From Competibacter sp963695105 (GTDB taxonomy: Bacteria; Pseudomonadota; Gammaproteobacteria; Competibacterales; Competibacteraceae), in the NCBI GenBank assembly GCA_963695105.1, contig CAVOGC010000011.1:1-64000 (forward strand): a stretch of 64,000 bases of DNA. The letters run 5' to 3'. The position numbers and the translations under genes were made by a program. The notes beneath the pieces were generated by a model. It had not been told where the DNA came from, did not search any database, and worked only from the letters and a program-made list of their open reading frames with translations. Positions 34,218 to 43,848 of the stretch are shown in pieces; the stretch's first letter is position 1; every line of letters begins with the position of its first letter.

Positions 34218-36137
34218 TCACAACCGGTCGGAATAAACCACGACCTTGGTCTTGGCCCGCAGGCTATCCAGCAATTGCTCGAACTGCCCTGATCCGGTTT
34301 GCTGGCCCAATTGTTGCGCCAGCGCCTTGCGTTCGTCTTCCGTCAGCGCATCCGGCTGGCCGGGCGCCACCCGCGCGACTTCGAACACAGCCTGATCGCC
34401 GTTGGCCAGCACCGTCGAACCCAGCGCCACCTGGCCGGCTTGCGGTTGCGGCAGACGGAACGCGGCGGCCAGTACGGCGCCGTCCACCGAGGCGGCGTCG
34501 CGGCCCACCAGCCCGGCGTTCTTGTATTCACCGCCAAACTCGGCCGCCAGCGCTTGCAAGTGTTCGCCCTTGGCGGCGCGCGTCCTCAGCGCCTCGGCAT
34601 TCTTGGCCAGGGCTTCGCGGGCTTGCTGCTGGCGCAGCAGTTCGACGATGTCCTCACGCGATTCCTCCAGCGTGCGCGGGGTGGCGTCCTTGTGTTCTTT
34701 CACCCGAACCACCACCACATGCCCCGGCTCCAGTTCGATCGGTTCGCTGTTCAGGCCGCGCTTGAGCACGTCCTCGCCAAACGCGCTGTTAAGCACCTTG
34801 GAGTTAGCGGCGACCCCTTCCCCGCCCTGGCGGCTGAACCAGTCGCTCTCCTGCACCGGCACCCCCAGCGCCTTGGCCGCCGGCTCCAGACTGTCGGGAT
34901 GTTCGTAGCTCAGATTGGCCAGCGTCTGGCTGATCTCGTAAAAACGATCCTCGGCCTGCTGTTGGCGCAACTCCCTGGCCACAGCCTCGCGCACTTCCTC
35001 GAACGGCTTGATCTGCGCCGGGGTAATGCTGTCCAGGCGGATGACATGGAACCCCGACGGCATCCGCACCGGGTCGCTGACTTCGCCAGGGTTCCGCATG
35101 GCGTACAAGGCACTTTCGAACGCGGGGCTGTCAAACATACCCTGGGTGATCACACCCAACCCGCTACCCTCCAATTCACCGGATTGATCGGCCTGTACTT
35201 CCTGCAAAACCTGGTCAAAATTCTTGGCGCCGGAATGCACGCCGTCGGCAATCTCCCGCGCCCTGGTACGGGCTTTTTCCACCTCGGCCTCGTCAGCGTT
35301 CGGCGACAGCTTGACCAGAATGTGCGAAGCCGCGCGCTCCTCGGGCCGACCGTATTTGGCGATCTGCTCCTGGTAGCTCGTCCGCAATTCTTCCTCGCCG
35401 ATCTCGATACCCTCACCGATTTGCGTCAGTTTCAGCTCGATGAATTGCAATTGTACCTGCTCGGGATTGACGAAACGGTCCTTGTTTTTCTCGAAATAAT
35501 CCTGAATGGCCGCATCGTCCACGGTTGCGCCGGCAAGGTATTTTTCCAGCGACAGCACCGCGTATTGCAAGTCGCGCTGCTGTTTGAGCAAGGCGATCAC
35601 TTGCGTCAATTCGGCCGGAGTGGCCAAGGCCGACGCCACGATACCGTCGCGCAGTTGGACGGTCGCCAGCGACTGCCGCATCCCTTCCTCAAACACCGTC
35701 GGGGTATACCCCTGATTGCGCAACAGTCGCTCGTACAGATCCTTGTTGAACCCACCGCTTTGCTGGAATACCGGCAACTCGATCAGCGCATCGTGCAACT
35801 GCTGGTCGCTGATGCGAAGCCCCTGGTCGCGAGCAAGCTGGTTCAGTACCCGCTCGTCGATCAACTGCCGCAGCACCTGCTGTTTGATGCGTGGTCCCTC
35901 CAACAGGGCTGGATCGGCGTTACCGCCCAACGCGGCCTGCATACGCTGGCGTTGCTGCTGATAGGACCGCTGAAATTCCTGCAGGGAGATCTTGCTGTCA
36001 CCCACCACGGCGACGTCCGCGGGTCCACCAGCTTCGAAATATTGATTAACGCCCCATAAGGCGAACGGAACGGTCAGCAAGCCAATGATGGTGTAGGCGA
36101 ACCAGCCTTTGGCGTGGTCGCGGATTTTCTGTAGCAT
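34218..36137 (-). CDS. ppiD: Periplasmic folding factor PpiD
   Basis: A 639-residue inner-membrane-anchored chaperone and peptidyl-prolyl isomerase-like protein. It starts MLQKIRDHAKGWFAYTIIG, giving a short cytoplasmic tail and one membrane helix. A SurA-type N domain follows (about 35-180), then a parvulin domain near 265-360 (ERAASHILVKLSPNAD, GLGVITQGMF, GFHVIRLDSI), then a second helical chaperone part. PpiD works at the SecYEG exit. It is the last gene of the tig-clpP-clpX-lon-hupB-tRNA-ppiD row, a conserved gammaproteobacterial order. Confidence 0.92.
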   Translation of the reverse strand: MLQKIRDHAKGWFAYTIIGLLTVPFALWGVNQYFEAGGPADVAVVGDSKISLQEFQRSYQQQRQRMQAALGGNADPALLEGPRIKQQVLRQLIDERVLNQLARDQGLRISDQQLHDALIELPVFQQSGGFNKDLYERLLRNQGYTPTVFEEGMRQSLATVQLRDGIVASALATPAELTQVIALLKQQRDLQYAVLSLEKYLAGATVDDAAIQDYFEKNKDRFVNPEQVQLQFIELKLTQIGEGIEIGEEELRTSYQEQIAKYGRPEERAASHILVKLSPNADEAEVEKARTRAREIADGVHSGAKNFDQVLQEVQADQSGELEGSGLGVITQGMFDSPAFESALYAMRNPGEVSDPVRMPSGFHVIRLDSITPAQIKPFEEVREAVARELRQQQAEDRFYEISQTLANLSYEHPDSLEPAAKALGVPVQESDWFSRQGGEGVAANSKVLNSAFGEDVLKRGLNSEPIELEPGHVVVVRVKEHKDATPRTLEESREDIVELLRQQQAREALAKNAEALRTRAAKGEHLQALAAEFGGEYKNAGLVGRDAASVDGAVLAAAFRLPQPQAGQVALGSTVLANGDQAVFEVARVAPGQPDALTEDERKALAQQLGQQTGSGQFEQLLDSLRAKTKVVVYSDRL

Positions 36138-36205
36138 GGCAGTTACCTGGCTTCAGGTCGGATCACTAGGAACGCAACGGAGCCGGCACGCGGCGAGCGC
36201 CCATG

Positions 36206-36229
36206 AAAAAGGGTGTCTAAAAGACACCC
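36206..36229 (-). terminator. Rho-independent terminator after the Val-Asp-Asp tRNA genes
   Basis: A perfect 8-bp stem (GGGTGTCT with AGACACCC, 36211-36218/36222-36229, 3-nt loop) is followed on the minus strand by five T residues (complement of 36206-36210). It lies 11 nt past the last tRNA-Asp and before the ppiD gene, so ppiD probably has its own promoter. Confidence 0.8.
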
Positions 36230-36240
36230 CTGTGAACATC

Positions 36241-36317
36241 TGGCGGAGCGGACGGGGCTCGAACCCGCGACCCCCGGCGTGACAGGCCGGTATTCTAACC
36301 ATCTGAACTACCGCTCC
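36241..36317 (-). tRNA. tRNA-Asp (GUC), copy 2
   Basis: A full cloverleaf can be folded: acceptor stem GGAGCGG, anticodon loop CTGTCAC with anticodon GTC, TTCGAGC T-loop, CCA encoded in the DNA. The 77-nt sequence is identical to the copy at 36363-36439. It is the last of three tRNA genes on the minus strand and is followed by a clear terminator. Confidence 0.96.
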
Positions 36318-36362
36318 AAATGGGACAGATCGGACGAAATGCAGCGAAAACACAGCTAAATC

Positions 36363-36439
36363 TGGCGGAGCGGACGGGGCTCGAACCCGCGACCCCCGGC
36401 GTGACAGGCCGGTATTCTAACCATCTGAACTACCGCTCC
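36363..36439 (-). tRNA. tRNA-Asp (GUC), copy 1
   Basis: Same 77-nt sequence as the downstream copy, with anticodon GTC and encoded CCA. The two lie 45 nt apart on the minus strand and share a few flanking bases, suggesting a recent tandem duplication or gene conversion. Confidence 0.96.
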
Positions 36440-36451
36440 GGCATCCAAACC

Positions 36452-36527
36452 TGGTGGGTGCTGAGGGACTTGAACCCCCGCCCCTCGCCTTGTAAGGGCG
36501 ATGCTCTCCCAACTGAGCTAAGCACCC
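36452..36527 (-). tRNA. tRNA-Val (UAC)
   Basis: A 76-nt cloverleaf with acceptor stem GGGTGCT, D-arm TAGCTCAGTTGGGAGAGC, anticodon loop CTTACAA (anticodon TAC), T-loop TTCAAGT and encoded CCA. It is the first of three tRNA genes following hupB on the minus strand, the usual Val-Asp arrangement for this location in gammaproteobacteria. Confidence 0.96.
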
Positions 36528-36542
36528 TCGGAAAAAGGTCTG

Positions 36543-36815
36543 CTATTTTATCGCGTCCCTGAGGGTTTTGCCAGCCTTGAAGACTGGGGACTTACTGGCC
36601 TTGATTTCCATGGCCGCGCCGGTTTTGGGATTGTGTCCGGTTCGAGCCGGGCGTTCCCGCACCGAGAACGTGCCGAAACCCGTCAATACCACGGTATCTC
36701 CACCTTGCAGGGATTTACCGATGGCCGCCAACATGGCGTCAACCGCCTTGCCCGCCGCCGCTTTGGATAGATCGGTTGCCTGGGTGATGGTTTCAATCAG
36801 TTCAGTCTTATTCAT
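36543..36815 (-). CDS. hupB: DNA-binding protein HU, beta type
   Basis: A 90-residue histone-like protein that bends and compacts DNA. The start MNKTELIETITQ, the LTGFGTFSVRERPARTGHNP DNA-binding arm and the closing FKAGKTLRDAIK are the full HU pattern. The ATG at 36815 has a strong Shine-Dalgarno (GGAAGGGGG). Upstream in-frame codons are not needed. It lies between lon and the Val-Asp-Asp tRNA genes. Confidence 0.96.
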   Translation of the reverse strand: MNKTELIETITQATDLSKAAAGKAVDAMLAAIGKSLQGGDTVVLTGFGTFSVRERPARTGHNPKTGAAMEIKASKSPVFKAGKTLRDAIK

Positions 36816-36959
36816 TGATCCCCCTTCCTGTGCAGTCTTGTTCGTTATTTGACCTGTACGGCATCGGAACATGGGCTCACGGTAGCCGCATCGAACGTAT
36901 AACAGCAATTTTGCTCTTATAACAGGGCATTTGCAGCACTGTCAATTAGCCCGGCGATT

Positions 36960-39395
36960 TCAGTGGGCACGCACGTTTTCCAAGGCATTGCCAGTCTTGG
37001 CCGCCGTTTCCTCCGCCAATTCCGCTCCATCCCGGGATTGAGTGACCGGCAAGGACTGCAGGGCGATTTCCAGCACCTGATCGATCCAACGGAGCGGCCG
37101 CACATCGAGCTTGGCCAAAATATTTTTCGGGATCTCCACCAAATCCTTTCGGTTATCTTCTGGAATCAGCACTGTCGCGATACTGCCCCGGTGCGCCGCC
37201 AGCAGCTTCTCCTTGAGTCCGCCGATCGGCAGGATCTCGCCGCGCAGGGTGATCTCGCCGGTCATGGCCACGCTGGCGCATACGGGAATCCGGGTCAGCG
37301 CCGACACCAGGGCCGTGCACATGCCGATGCCGGCGCTGGGACCGTCCTTGGGTGTCGCTCCCTCCGGCACATGAATGTGCAGATCGTATTTCTGATGGAA
37401 TTCCGGATCGACACCCAGCGCCTCCGCACGGCTGCGTACCACGGTCATCGCCGCCTGAATCGATTCCCGCATCACCTCGCCCAATTGTCCGGTATGAATC
37501 AGCCTGCCCTTGCCCGGGACCAGAACCGCCTCAATGCTGAGCAGTTCACCCCCGACCTCGGTCCAGGCCAATCCGGTCACCTGACCGACCTGATCCCGTT
37601 CCTCGGCCAGACCATAGCGAAACCGTCGCACGCCCAAATACTTGTCCAGCATCTCGGGCATGACCACGATCTTGCCCTCGGCCGGTTTCAGGGTGACCTC
37701 CTTAACCACCTTGCGGCAGATTTTGGCGATCTCCCGTTCCAGATTGCGTACACCGGCTTCCCGAGTGTAGAACCGGATGATATCGAGAAGGGCGTCCGCG
37801 GTAATTTCCAGTTCTTCCTTGCGCAAGCCATTGTTGGCAAGCTGTTTGGCCACCAGATAGCGGATCGCGATGTTGAGCTTCTCGTCCTCGGTGTAGCCGG
37901 GGATCCGAATCACCTCCATGCGGTCCAGCAGCGGCGGTGGAATGTTGAGTGAGTTGGCGGTCGCCACGAACATCACGTCCGACAGATCGAAATCCACTTC
38001 CAGGTAATGGTCGTTAAAGGTGTTGTTTTGCTCGGGGTCCAGCACCTCCAGCAGCGCCGACGAGGGGTCGCCGCGGAAGTCCATCGACATCTTGTCGATC
38101 TCATCGAACAGAAACAACGGATTGCGCACGCCGACCTTGGCCAGGTTTTGGACGATCTTGCCCGGCATCGAACCGATGTAGGTGCGGCGGTGGCCGCGGA
38201 TTTCCGCCTCGTCGCGCACCCCGCCAAGCGACATCCGCACAAACTTGCGGTTAGTGGCGCGGGCGATGGAGCGCCCCAGCGAAGTCTTGCCCACGCCCGG
38301 CGGCCCGACCAAACACAGAATCGGCCCCTTGAGCTTGCGCGCGCGCTGCTGCACGGCCAGATATTCAAGGATGCGTTCCTTGACCTTCTCCAAGCCATAG
38401 TGATCGGCTTCCAGGATGCCTTCGGCCATGCTCAGGTCATGGTGAATCTTGGTGCGCTTTTTCCAGGGCACGCTGACCAGCCAGTCGATGTAGTTGCGCA
38501 CCACCGTGGCCTCGGCCGACATCGGCGACATCATTTTCAGCTTGTTCAGCTCCGCCTGCACCTTGGCCTTGGCGTCCTTGGGCATCCCGGCCTTCTCGAT
38601 GCGCTGAACCAGTTCCTCGATTTCATTGGGCGCGTCTTCCAGATCGCCGAGTTCCTTCTGAATCGCCTTCATCTGCTCATTCAGATAATACTCGCGCTGG
38701 CTTTTTTCCATCTGCTGCTTGACGCGACCGCGGATGCGTTTCTCGACCTGGAGGATGTCGATCTCGCCCTCCACCAGGCCCAGCAGATGTTCGAGCCGTT
38801 CGCGCAGGTTCTGTATTTCCAGCACCTTCTGTTTTTCGTTCAGCTTGAGCGCCATGTGGGCGGCGATGGTGTCGGCCAAGCGACTGGGATCGTCGATGCC
38901 GGATACGGAAGTCAGCACCTCGCCGGGGATTTTTTTGTTGAGTTTGACGTACTGGTCGAAGGTACTGAGCAGCGAGCGCACCAGCGCCTGGATCTCCTGC
39001 GACTCGCTCTCATCCAGCACGGACTCCAACAGCGACACCTCGGCAATGAAGCAGGCCTGAGTTTCGGTAAAGTGGTGGATGCCCACTCGCTGGCTGCCTT
39101 CCACCAGTACCTTGACCGTACCATCCGGCAGTCGCAGCAGTTGCAAGACGTTCGACAGCGTCCCGATCGCGTAGATGTCGTCGCTTTGGGGGTCGTCCAC
39201 CTCGGCGCTCTTTTGCGCCACCAGGACAATACGCTTGTTGCCTTGCATGGCCAGGTCGAGCGCATGGATGGATTTTTCCCGGCCAACGAATAACGGGATC
39301 ACCATATGGGGATAAACCACCACATCGCGCAGCGGCAACACCGGCATCAGCGCATGGCCAGGCAAACTATCGAACTTGGTTTCGTTCTGCTTCAT
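36960..39395 (-). CDS. lon: ATP-dependent Lon protease
   Basis: An 811-residue cytoplasmic protease that degrades misfolded and regulatory proteins. In order: the substrate-binding LON domain (LMPVLPLRDVVVYPHMVIPL), a coiled region, the AAA+ module with Walker A GPPGVGKTS, and the C-terminal protease domain with catalytic serine in KDGPSAGIGM and a lysine further on. The ATG at 39395 follows a GGAGGG Shine-Dalgarno; the longer frame upstream is intergenic. The 172-nt gap to clpX should hold its promoter; no clear heat-shock motif was picked out by eye. Confidence 0.96.
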   Translation of the reverse strand: MKQNETKFDSLPGHALMPVLPLRDVVVYPHMVIPLFVGREKSIHALDLAMQGNKRIVLVAQKSAEVDDPQSDDIYAIGTLSNVLQLLRLPDGTVKVLVEGSQRVGIHHFTETQACFIAEVSLLESVLDESESQEIQALVRSLLSTFDQYVKLNKKIPGEVLTSVSGIDDPSRLADTIAAHMALKLNEKQKVLEIQNLRERLEHLLGLVEGEIDILQVEKRIRGRVKQQMEKSQREYYLNEQMKAIQKELGDLEDAPNEIEELVQRIEKAGMPKDAKAKVQAELNKLKMMSPMSAEATVVRNYIDWLVSVPWKKRTKIHHDLSMAEGILEADHYGLEKVKERILEYLAVQQRARKLKGPILCLVGPPGVGKTSLGRSIARATNRKFVRMSLGGVRDEAEIRGHRRTYIGSMPGKIVQNLAKVGVRNPLFLFDEIDKMSMDFRGDPSSALLEVLDPEQNNTFNDHYLEVDFDLSDVMFVATANSLNIPPPLLDRMEVIRIPGYTEDEKLNIAIRYLVAKQLANNGLRKEELEITADALLDIIRFYTREAGVRNLEREIAKICRKVVKEVTLKPAEGKIVVMPEMLDKYLGVRRFRYGLAEERDQVGQVTGLAWTEVGGELLSIEAVLVPGKGRLIHTGQLGEVMRESIQAAMTVVRSRAEALGVDPEFHQKYDLHIHVPEGATPKDGPSAGIGMCTALVSALTRIPVCASVAMTGEITLRGEILPIGGLKEKLLAAHRGSIATVLIPEDNRKDLVEIPKNILAKLDVRPLRWIDQVLEIALQSLPVTQSRDGAELAEETAAKTGNALENVRAH

Positions 39396-39567
39396 GGCAG
39401 ACCCTCCGCGGTTGAGCCGGGCGGCGAATTGGCAGGGCGATCCAGCGGGCCGGACGCAGCAAGATTGTTGTCTGACGGCGGAATTGCGCCCGACCGCGCC
39501 AAATCGCGCGCAACTTATCGGCCAGGCAGGCCCGGCGGCGAACGCCGGGTAAACGGACCAGGGTGGG

Positions 39568-40857
39568 TCAATCGTGCGCGGCCGCGCGCCGCTCGATGTT
39601 CTCGTAGATGAAGTACGGTTTAGCGTGACCTTCAACCACGGAGTCGTCGATCACTACCTTGCGGACATTCTGCATGCTCGGCAAGTCGTACATGGTGTCG
39701 AGCAAGATATGCTCCAGGATAGTGCGTAGACCGCGGGCGCCGGTCTTGCGTTCCATGGCCTTGCGGGCGACCGCTCGCAAGGCCTCCTCGCGAAATTCCA
39801 GCTCGCTGCCTTCCATCTCGAACAATCTGTTGAATTGTTTGGCGACCGCATTCCTGGGTTCGGTCAGGATCCGCACCAGCGCGCTTTCATCCAGTTCGGT
39901 CAATGTGGCGACCACCGGCAGCCGGCCGACAAACTCCGGGATCAGACCATACTTGATCAAATCCTCCGGTTCGGCCTCCATCAGCACCTCGCCGATACTC
40001 TTGCCGCCATCCTTGCTTTTGACATCCGCCGAAAACCCGATCCCCCCCTTGTCGGAGCGGCTGCGAATGACCTTGTCCAGCCCAGCGAAGGCCCCGCCGC
40101 AGATAAACAGGATGTTGGTGGTATCCACCTGCAGGAATTCCTGCTGGGGATGCTTGCGCCCACCCTGCGGTGGCACCGAAGCCATGGTGCCTTCGATCAG
40201 CTTGAGCAAGGCTTGCTGCACGCCTTCGCCCGATACATCTCGGGTGATTGAGGGGTTATCGGACTTGCGCGAGATTTTGTCGATCTCGTCGATATAGACG
40301 ATGCCGCTCTGGGCTTTCTCGACATCGTAGTCGCACTTCTGCAGCAGCTTTTGAATGATGTTTTCCACATCTTCGCCGACGTAGCCCGCTTCAGTCAGGG
40401 TCGTGGCGTCGGCAATGGTAAATGGCACATTCAGAAATCGGGCCAGGGTTTCGGCCAGAAGCGTTTTACCCGAGCCGGTGGGGCCGATCAATAGAATGTT
40501 GCTCTTGGTAACTTCCACTTCAGAAGAATTCTTGGCGCGGACGGCGCGTTGTAGTTCCAGTCGCTTGTAGTGGTTGTAGACGGCGACGGCAAGGACCCTT
40601 TTGGCGCGTTCCTGGCCGATGACGTATTCATCGAGGACTTGGTTGATGTCATGTGGCTTGGGTAGTTTGCTGGCGGCGGCGGGCGCCGTCTCTTCCATCT
40701 CCTCGCGGATAATGTCGTTGCACAACTCGACGCATTCGTCGCAGATGAACACATTCGGCCCCGCAATCAGTTTGCGCACCTCATGCTGGCTTTTGCCACA
40801 AAAAGAGCAATACAACAGCTTGTCGTCGTCGCTCCTGTCACTTCGGTCTCTGCTCAT
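39568..40857 (-). CDS. clpX: ClpX, ATPase of the ClpXP protease
   Basis: A 429-residue unfoldase that feeds substrates to ClpP. The N-terminal zinc-binding domain is intact (YCSFCGKSQHEV with its second cysteine pair in ICDECVELC). The AAA+ module has Walker A GPTGSGKT, Walker B VYIDEIDKI, and the pore and IGF-type loops expected for ClpX (IGFSADV). It follows clpP by 139 nt on the same strand. Confidence 0.96.
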   Translation of the reverse strand: MSRDRSDRSDDDKLLYCSFCGKSQHEVRKLIAGPNVFICDECVELCNDIIREEMEETAPAAASKLPKPHDINQVLDEYVIGQERAKRVLAVAVYNHYKRLELQRAVRAKNSSEVEVTKSNILLIGPTGSGKTLLAETLARFLNVPFTIADATTLTEAGYVGEDVENIIQKLLQKCDYDVEKAQSGIVYIDEIDKISRKSDNPSITRDVSGEGVQQALLKLIEGTMASVPPQGGRKHPQQEFLQVDTTNILFICGGAFAGLDKVIRSRSDKGGIGFSADVKSKDGGKSIGEVLMEAEPEDLIKYGLIPEFVGRLPVVATLTELDESALVRILTEPRNAVAKQFNRLFEMEGSELEFREEALRAVARKAMERKTGARGLRTILEHILLDTMYDLPSMQNVRKVVIDDSVVEGHAKPYFIYENIERRAAAHD

Positions 40858-40996
40858 AATGCCTTCCTCGTCATCGCGCGATCATCGGATCCGGGTATGG
40901 CGGCGCTCTGCGGCTCACCGCACAATGGGTGTCGCAGGTATCGCGGCCTCGGGGTTGGGACGTCGGCCCGACGCCGGGAACCACGCGCGAATTGCC

Positions 40997-41626
40997 TCAG
41001 CTTAGCGGAACACGCTGGTTCAGCACCGCATCGATCAGACCATACTCAACCGCCTCGGCGCCGCCCATGAAGTTATCGCGGTCGGTATCGATAGCGATCT
41101 TTTCGATGGGCTGACCGGTATGTTTGGCCAGTATCCGGTTGAGCCGGTCCCGAACCAGCAGAATTTCCCGGGCATGGATGTCAAAATCGCTGGCCTGCCC
41201 CTGAAAGCCGCCCAGCGGCTGATGGATCATCACGCGCGAATGCGGCAGGCAAAAACGCTTGCCCGGCGCGCCGCCGGCCAGCAGCAGCGCGCCCATGCTG
41301 GCCGCCTGGCCCACGCACATGGTGCTGACGCTCGGCTTGATGAACTGCATGGTATCGTAAATCGCCAAGCCGGCGCTGACCGAACCACCCGGCGAATTGA
41401 TGTAGAGATGAATATCCTTGTCCGGATTGTCGGCTTCGAGAAACAGTAGTTGCGCGACCACCACATTGGCGGCGTAATCCTCGACCGGCCCCACCAGGAA
41501 CACCACCCGTTCCTTCAACAAACGGGAATAGATATCGTAGGCCCGCTCGCCGCGCGCGGTTTGTTCCACCACGATCGGCACGAGGTTGAGGGCCTGAATG
41601 CCGGCGAAGGCGCCGTTTTCACTCAT
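40997..41626 (-). CDS. clpP: ClpP, proteolytic subunit of ClpXP
   Basis: A 209-residue serine peptidase that forms the two-ring chamber. Catalytic S110 in GQAASMGA and H135 in MIHQPLGG are present; the aspartate follows in the next helix region (DRDNFM). Its ATG overlaps the tig stop by 4 nt (ATGA), so the two are translationally coupled, which is tighter than in E. coli. Confidence 0.96.
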   Translation of the reverse strand: MSENGAFAGIQALNLVPIVVEQTARGERAYDIYSRLLKERVVFLVGPVEDYAANVVVAQLLFLEADNPDKDIHLYINSPGGSVSAGLAIYDTMQFIKPSVSTMCVGQAASMGALLLAGGAPGKRFCLPHSRVMIHQPLGGFQGQASDFDIHAREILLVRDRLNRILAKHTGQPIEKIAIDTDRDNFMGGAEAVEYGLIDAVLNQRVPLS

Positions 41627-42957
41627 TCGGAAGACTCCTGAACGATGGGTCCGGCCGGTTTGCCGGGCGCCATGATTTCGGCGAAGGCGCTGGGTTTGTC
41701 GATCACCCGCACCCGTTCGAGCAGCCAGTCCACGATCTGGTCTTCAAGCACCAGCGCGCGCACGCCGTCGAGTGCCTGGGGCGTCTGTTCGTACCAGCGC
41801 ATTACTTCGGCCGGCTCCTGATAGGTGGCGGCAAGGGACCGCAGGTAGCCTTGGACCCGCTGGTCGTCAACCTGAATCCCCTGTTCGGTTGCCAGGCGGG
41901 AAACCAGCAGGCCCAAAGCGACCCGTCGACGCGCCTCGGGTCCCAGCAGTTGCGCCTTGAACTCGCGGACCTTTTCCTCGTCGTCATCGCCGGTAGGGAA
42001 TCGCAACTGACGGGCCAGGTTCTCGATCTCAAACTGGATCAGCGCCTGGGGCAACGGAATGTCGTTGGCTTCCAACAGCCCCTGCATCACCTGCCGTTTG
42101 ATGCGAGCTTTGATGCCATCGCGCAATTCACGTTCCATGTTGTCGCGCAGCGATTGCCGGAGGCCGGCGCTCCCTCCCTCCTTGACGTCGAAGCTTTCGG
42201 CGAAAGCTTCGTCCACCTCGGGCAGGCTGGCTTCTTCCACCGCGTGGAGCTTGACGTGAAAATGAGCGGTTTTGCCGGCCACGTCCTCGATGTGATAATC
42301 GCTTGGGAACACCATGTCGAACTCGGTCTCCGCGCCTGCGCTCAAACCGACCAGCCGGTCCTCGAAATCCTTGAGCATGGTCGACTTACCCAGCACCATG
42401 GTGGTGTTTTCACCCTTGCCACCCGGAAAATCCTGGCCATCGATCTGGCCCGTAAAGTCGATTCGAACGCGATCGCCTTCGCGGGCCGTGCGTTCCACCG
42501 CATTCCAGACCGCTCGCTGCTCGCGCAAGGTTTCGATCATATTGTCGATATCTTGTTCGGTCACCTCCGCCACCGGCCGCTCGACCGTAATACTCTCAAA
42601 GCCGGCCAGTTCAAACTCCGGCATCACTTCGAAGGTGACGCAATATTCGAGATCTTGTCCTTCTTCCAGCGGCTTTGGCTCGACTTTCGGGCCACCGAGA
42701 GGGCTCAGCTTTTCCTGAAGCAGGGCTTCATGCAGGCTGCGCTCCATGAGTTCGCTCACGGCTTCATACCGTACTTGGTCGCCGTACATCCGTTTGATCA
42801 ATTTTTGCGGGACCTTGCCCGGACGGAAACCATCCACCTTGACCCGCCGGGACAGGGACTGCAAGCGCTCCTGGATTTCCTTGGCGAGCCGTTCGGCGGG
42901 GACCTGCACGGTCACCCGGCGCTCCAGATCGCTCAGCCTCTCAACTGAAACCTGCAT
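41623..42957 (-). CDS. tig: Trigger factor, ribosome-associated chaperone
   Basis: A 444-residue chaperone and prolyl isomerase. It begins MQVSVERLSDLERRVTVQVP and has the ribosome-binding GFRPGKVP signature near residue 44. The FKBP-type domain is at about 155-240 (REGDRVRIDFTGQIDG), and a long helical C-terminal domain follows. It is the first gene of the tig-clpP pair. Five tRNA genes lie upstream on the same strand. Confidence 0.95.
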   Translation of the reverse strand: MQVSVERLSDLERRVTVQVPAERLAKEIQERLQSLSRRVKVDGFRPGKVPQKLIKRMYGDQVRYEAVSELMERSLHEALLQEKLSPLGGPKVEPKPLEEGQDLEYCVTFEVMPEFELAGFESITVERPVAEVTEQDIDNMIETLREQRAVWNAVERTAREGDRVRIDFTGQIDGQDFPGGKGENTTMVLGKSTMLKDFEDRLVGLSAGAETEFDMVFPSDYHIEDVAGKTAHFHVKLHAVEEASLPEVDEAFAESFDVKEGGSAGLRQSLRDNMERELRDGIKARIKRQVMQGLLEANDIPLPQALIQFEIENLARQLRFPTGDDDEEKVREFKAQLLGPEARRRVALGLLVSRLATEQGIQVDDQRVQGYLRSLAATYQEPAEVMRWYEQTPQALDGVRALVLEDQIVDWLLERVRVIDKPSAFAEIMAPGKPAGPIVQESSE

Positions 42958-43069
42958 CGATGCACCTCAAATCTGTTGATCGTTTGTATGTTGGCAAGCC
43001 ACTCGCCGCCTGCTTTTCAAAAAACAGAGACCGGGCAATCATTCCGTGGGCGCGCGGCGCTGAGATGAG

Positions 43070-43154
43070 TGGTGCGAAAGGAGAGACTCGAACTCTCACG
43101 GGTTACCCCACTGGAACCTAAATCCAGCGCGTCTACCAGTTCCGCCACTTTCGC
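43070..43154 (-). tRNA. tRNA-Leu (UAG)
   Basis: An 85-nt class II tRNA with acceptor stem GCGAAAG, long variable arm, anticodon loop TTTAGGT (anticodon TAG), and encoded CCA. It is the last of five tRNA genes on the minus strand between cysS and tig. Confidence 0.95.
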
Positions 43155-43326
43155 GAAAGACAGCGTCGCCGTGGTGAATAACGGTGAAAAACCCACCCAA
43201 CCCCATGATTGCCGCCGTTGGCAACGAGTATACAGGACAACACGCCGCCCAAGACAGGGAACGGGTTTTGGCTTGTTGCGAGGCGGCGTGGGTGGTGGGG
43301 GCTGTGGCAACGCTGGATGTCAAAGA

Positions 43327-43402
<76 letters not shown>

Positions 43403-43454
43403 AGAAAAGCTTTACGATTGGTACTAAAAGCTATCCCAAAAATTCAAGATGGCT

Positions 43455-43530
43455 TGGGGTGGACGATGGGACTCGAACCCACGACGACCGGATCCACAAT
43501 CCGGGGCTCTACCAACTGAGCTACGCCCAC
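43455..43530 (-). tRNA. tRNA-His (GUG)
   Basis: A 76-nt cloverleaf with acceptor stem GTGGGCG pairing to CGTCCAC (one G-T pair), anticodon loop TTGTGGA (anticodon GTG), discriminator C as expected for tRNA-His, and encoded CCA. A genomic G at 43531 supplies the extra 5' nucleotide. Confidence 0.95.
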
Positions 43531-43560
43531 CATTGCATCCGCATTAAACCCGCCGGGATT

Positions 43561-43637
<77 letters not shown>

Positions 43638-43681
43638 GTTGTCGCGGGAAAACTGTCCAGCAAGACGCCCGGCCCGTACCA

Positions 43682-43758
<77 letters not shown>

Positions 43759-43848
43759 TTGTTCGCGATCAGCCAACATTGGCAACCCGCGTTTCCGTGC
43801 AGGATTGAGGATTCTATTTTTGCTTGGCGCCGACGTCAAGCCGCTTCT

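Noticed and set aside
34299..36059. A 586-codon open frame opposite ppiD
   Set aside because: Shadow of a high-GC gene; composition is not protein-like and ppiD is clearly the real gene.
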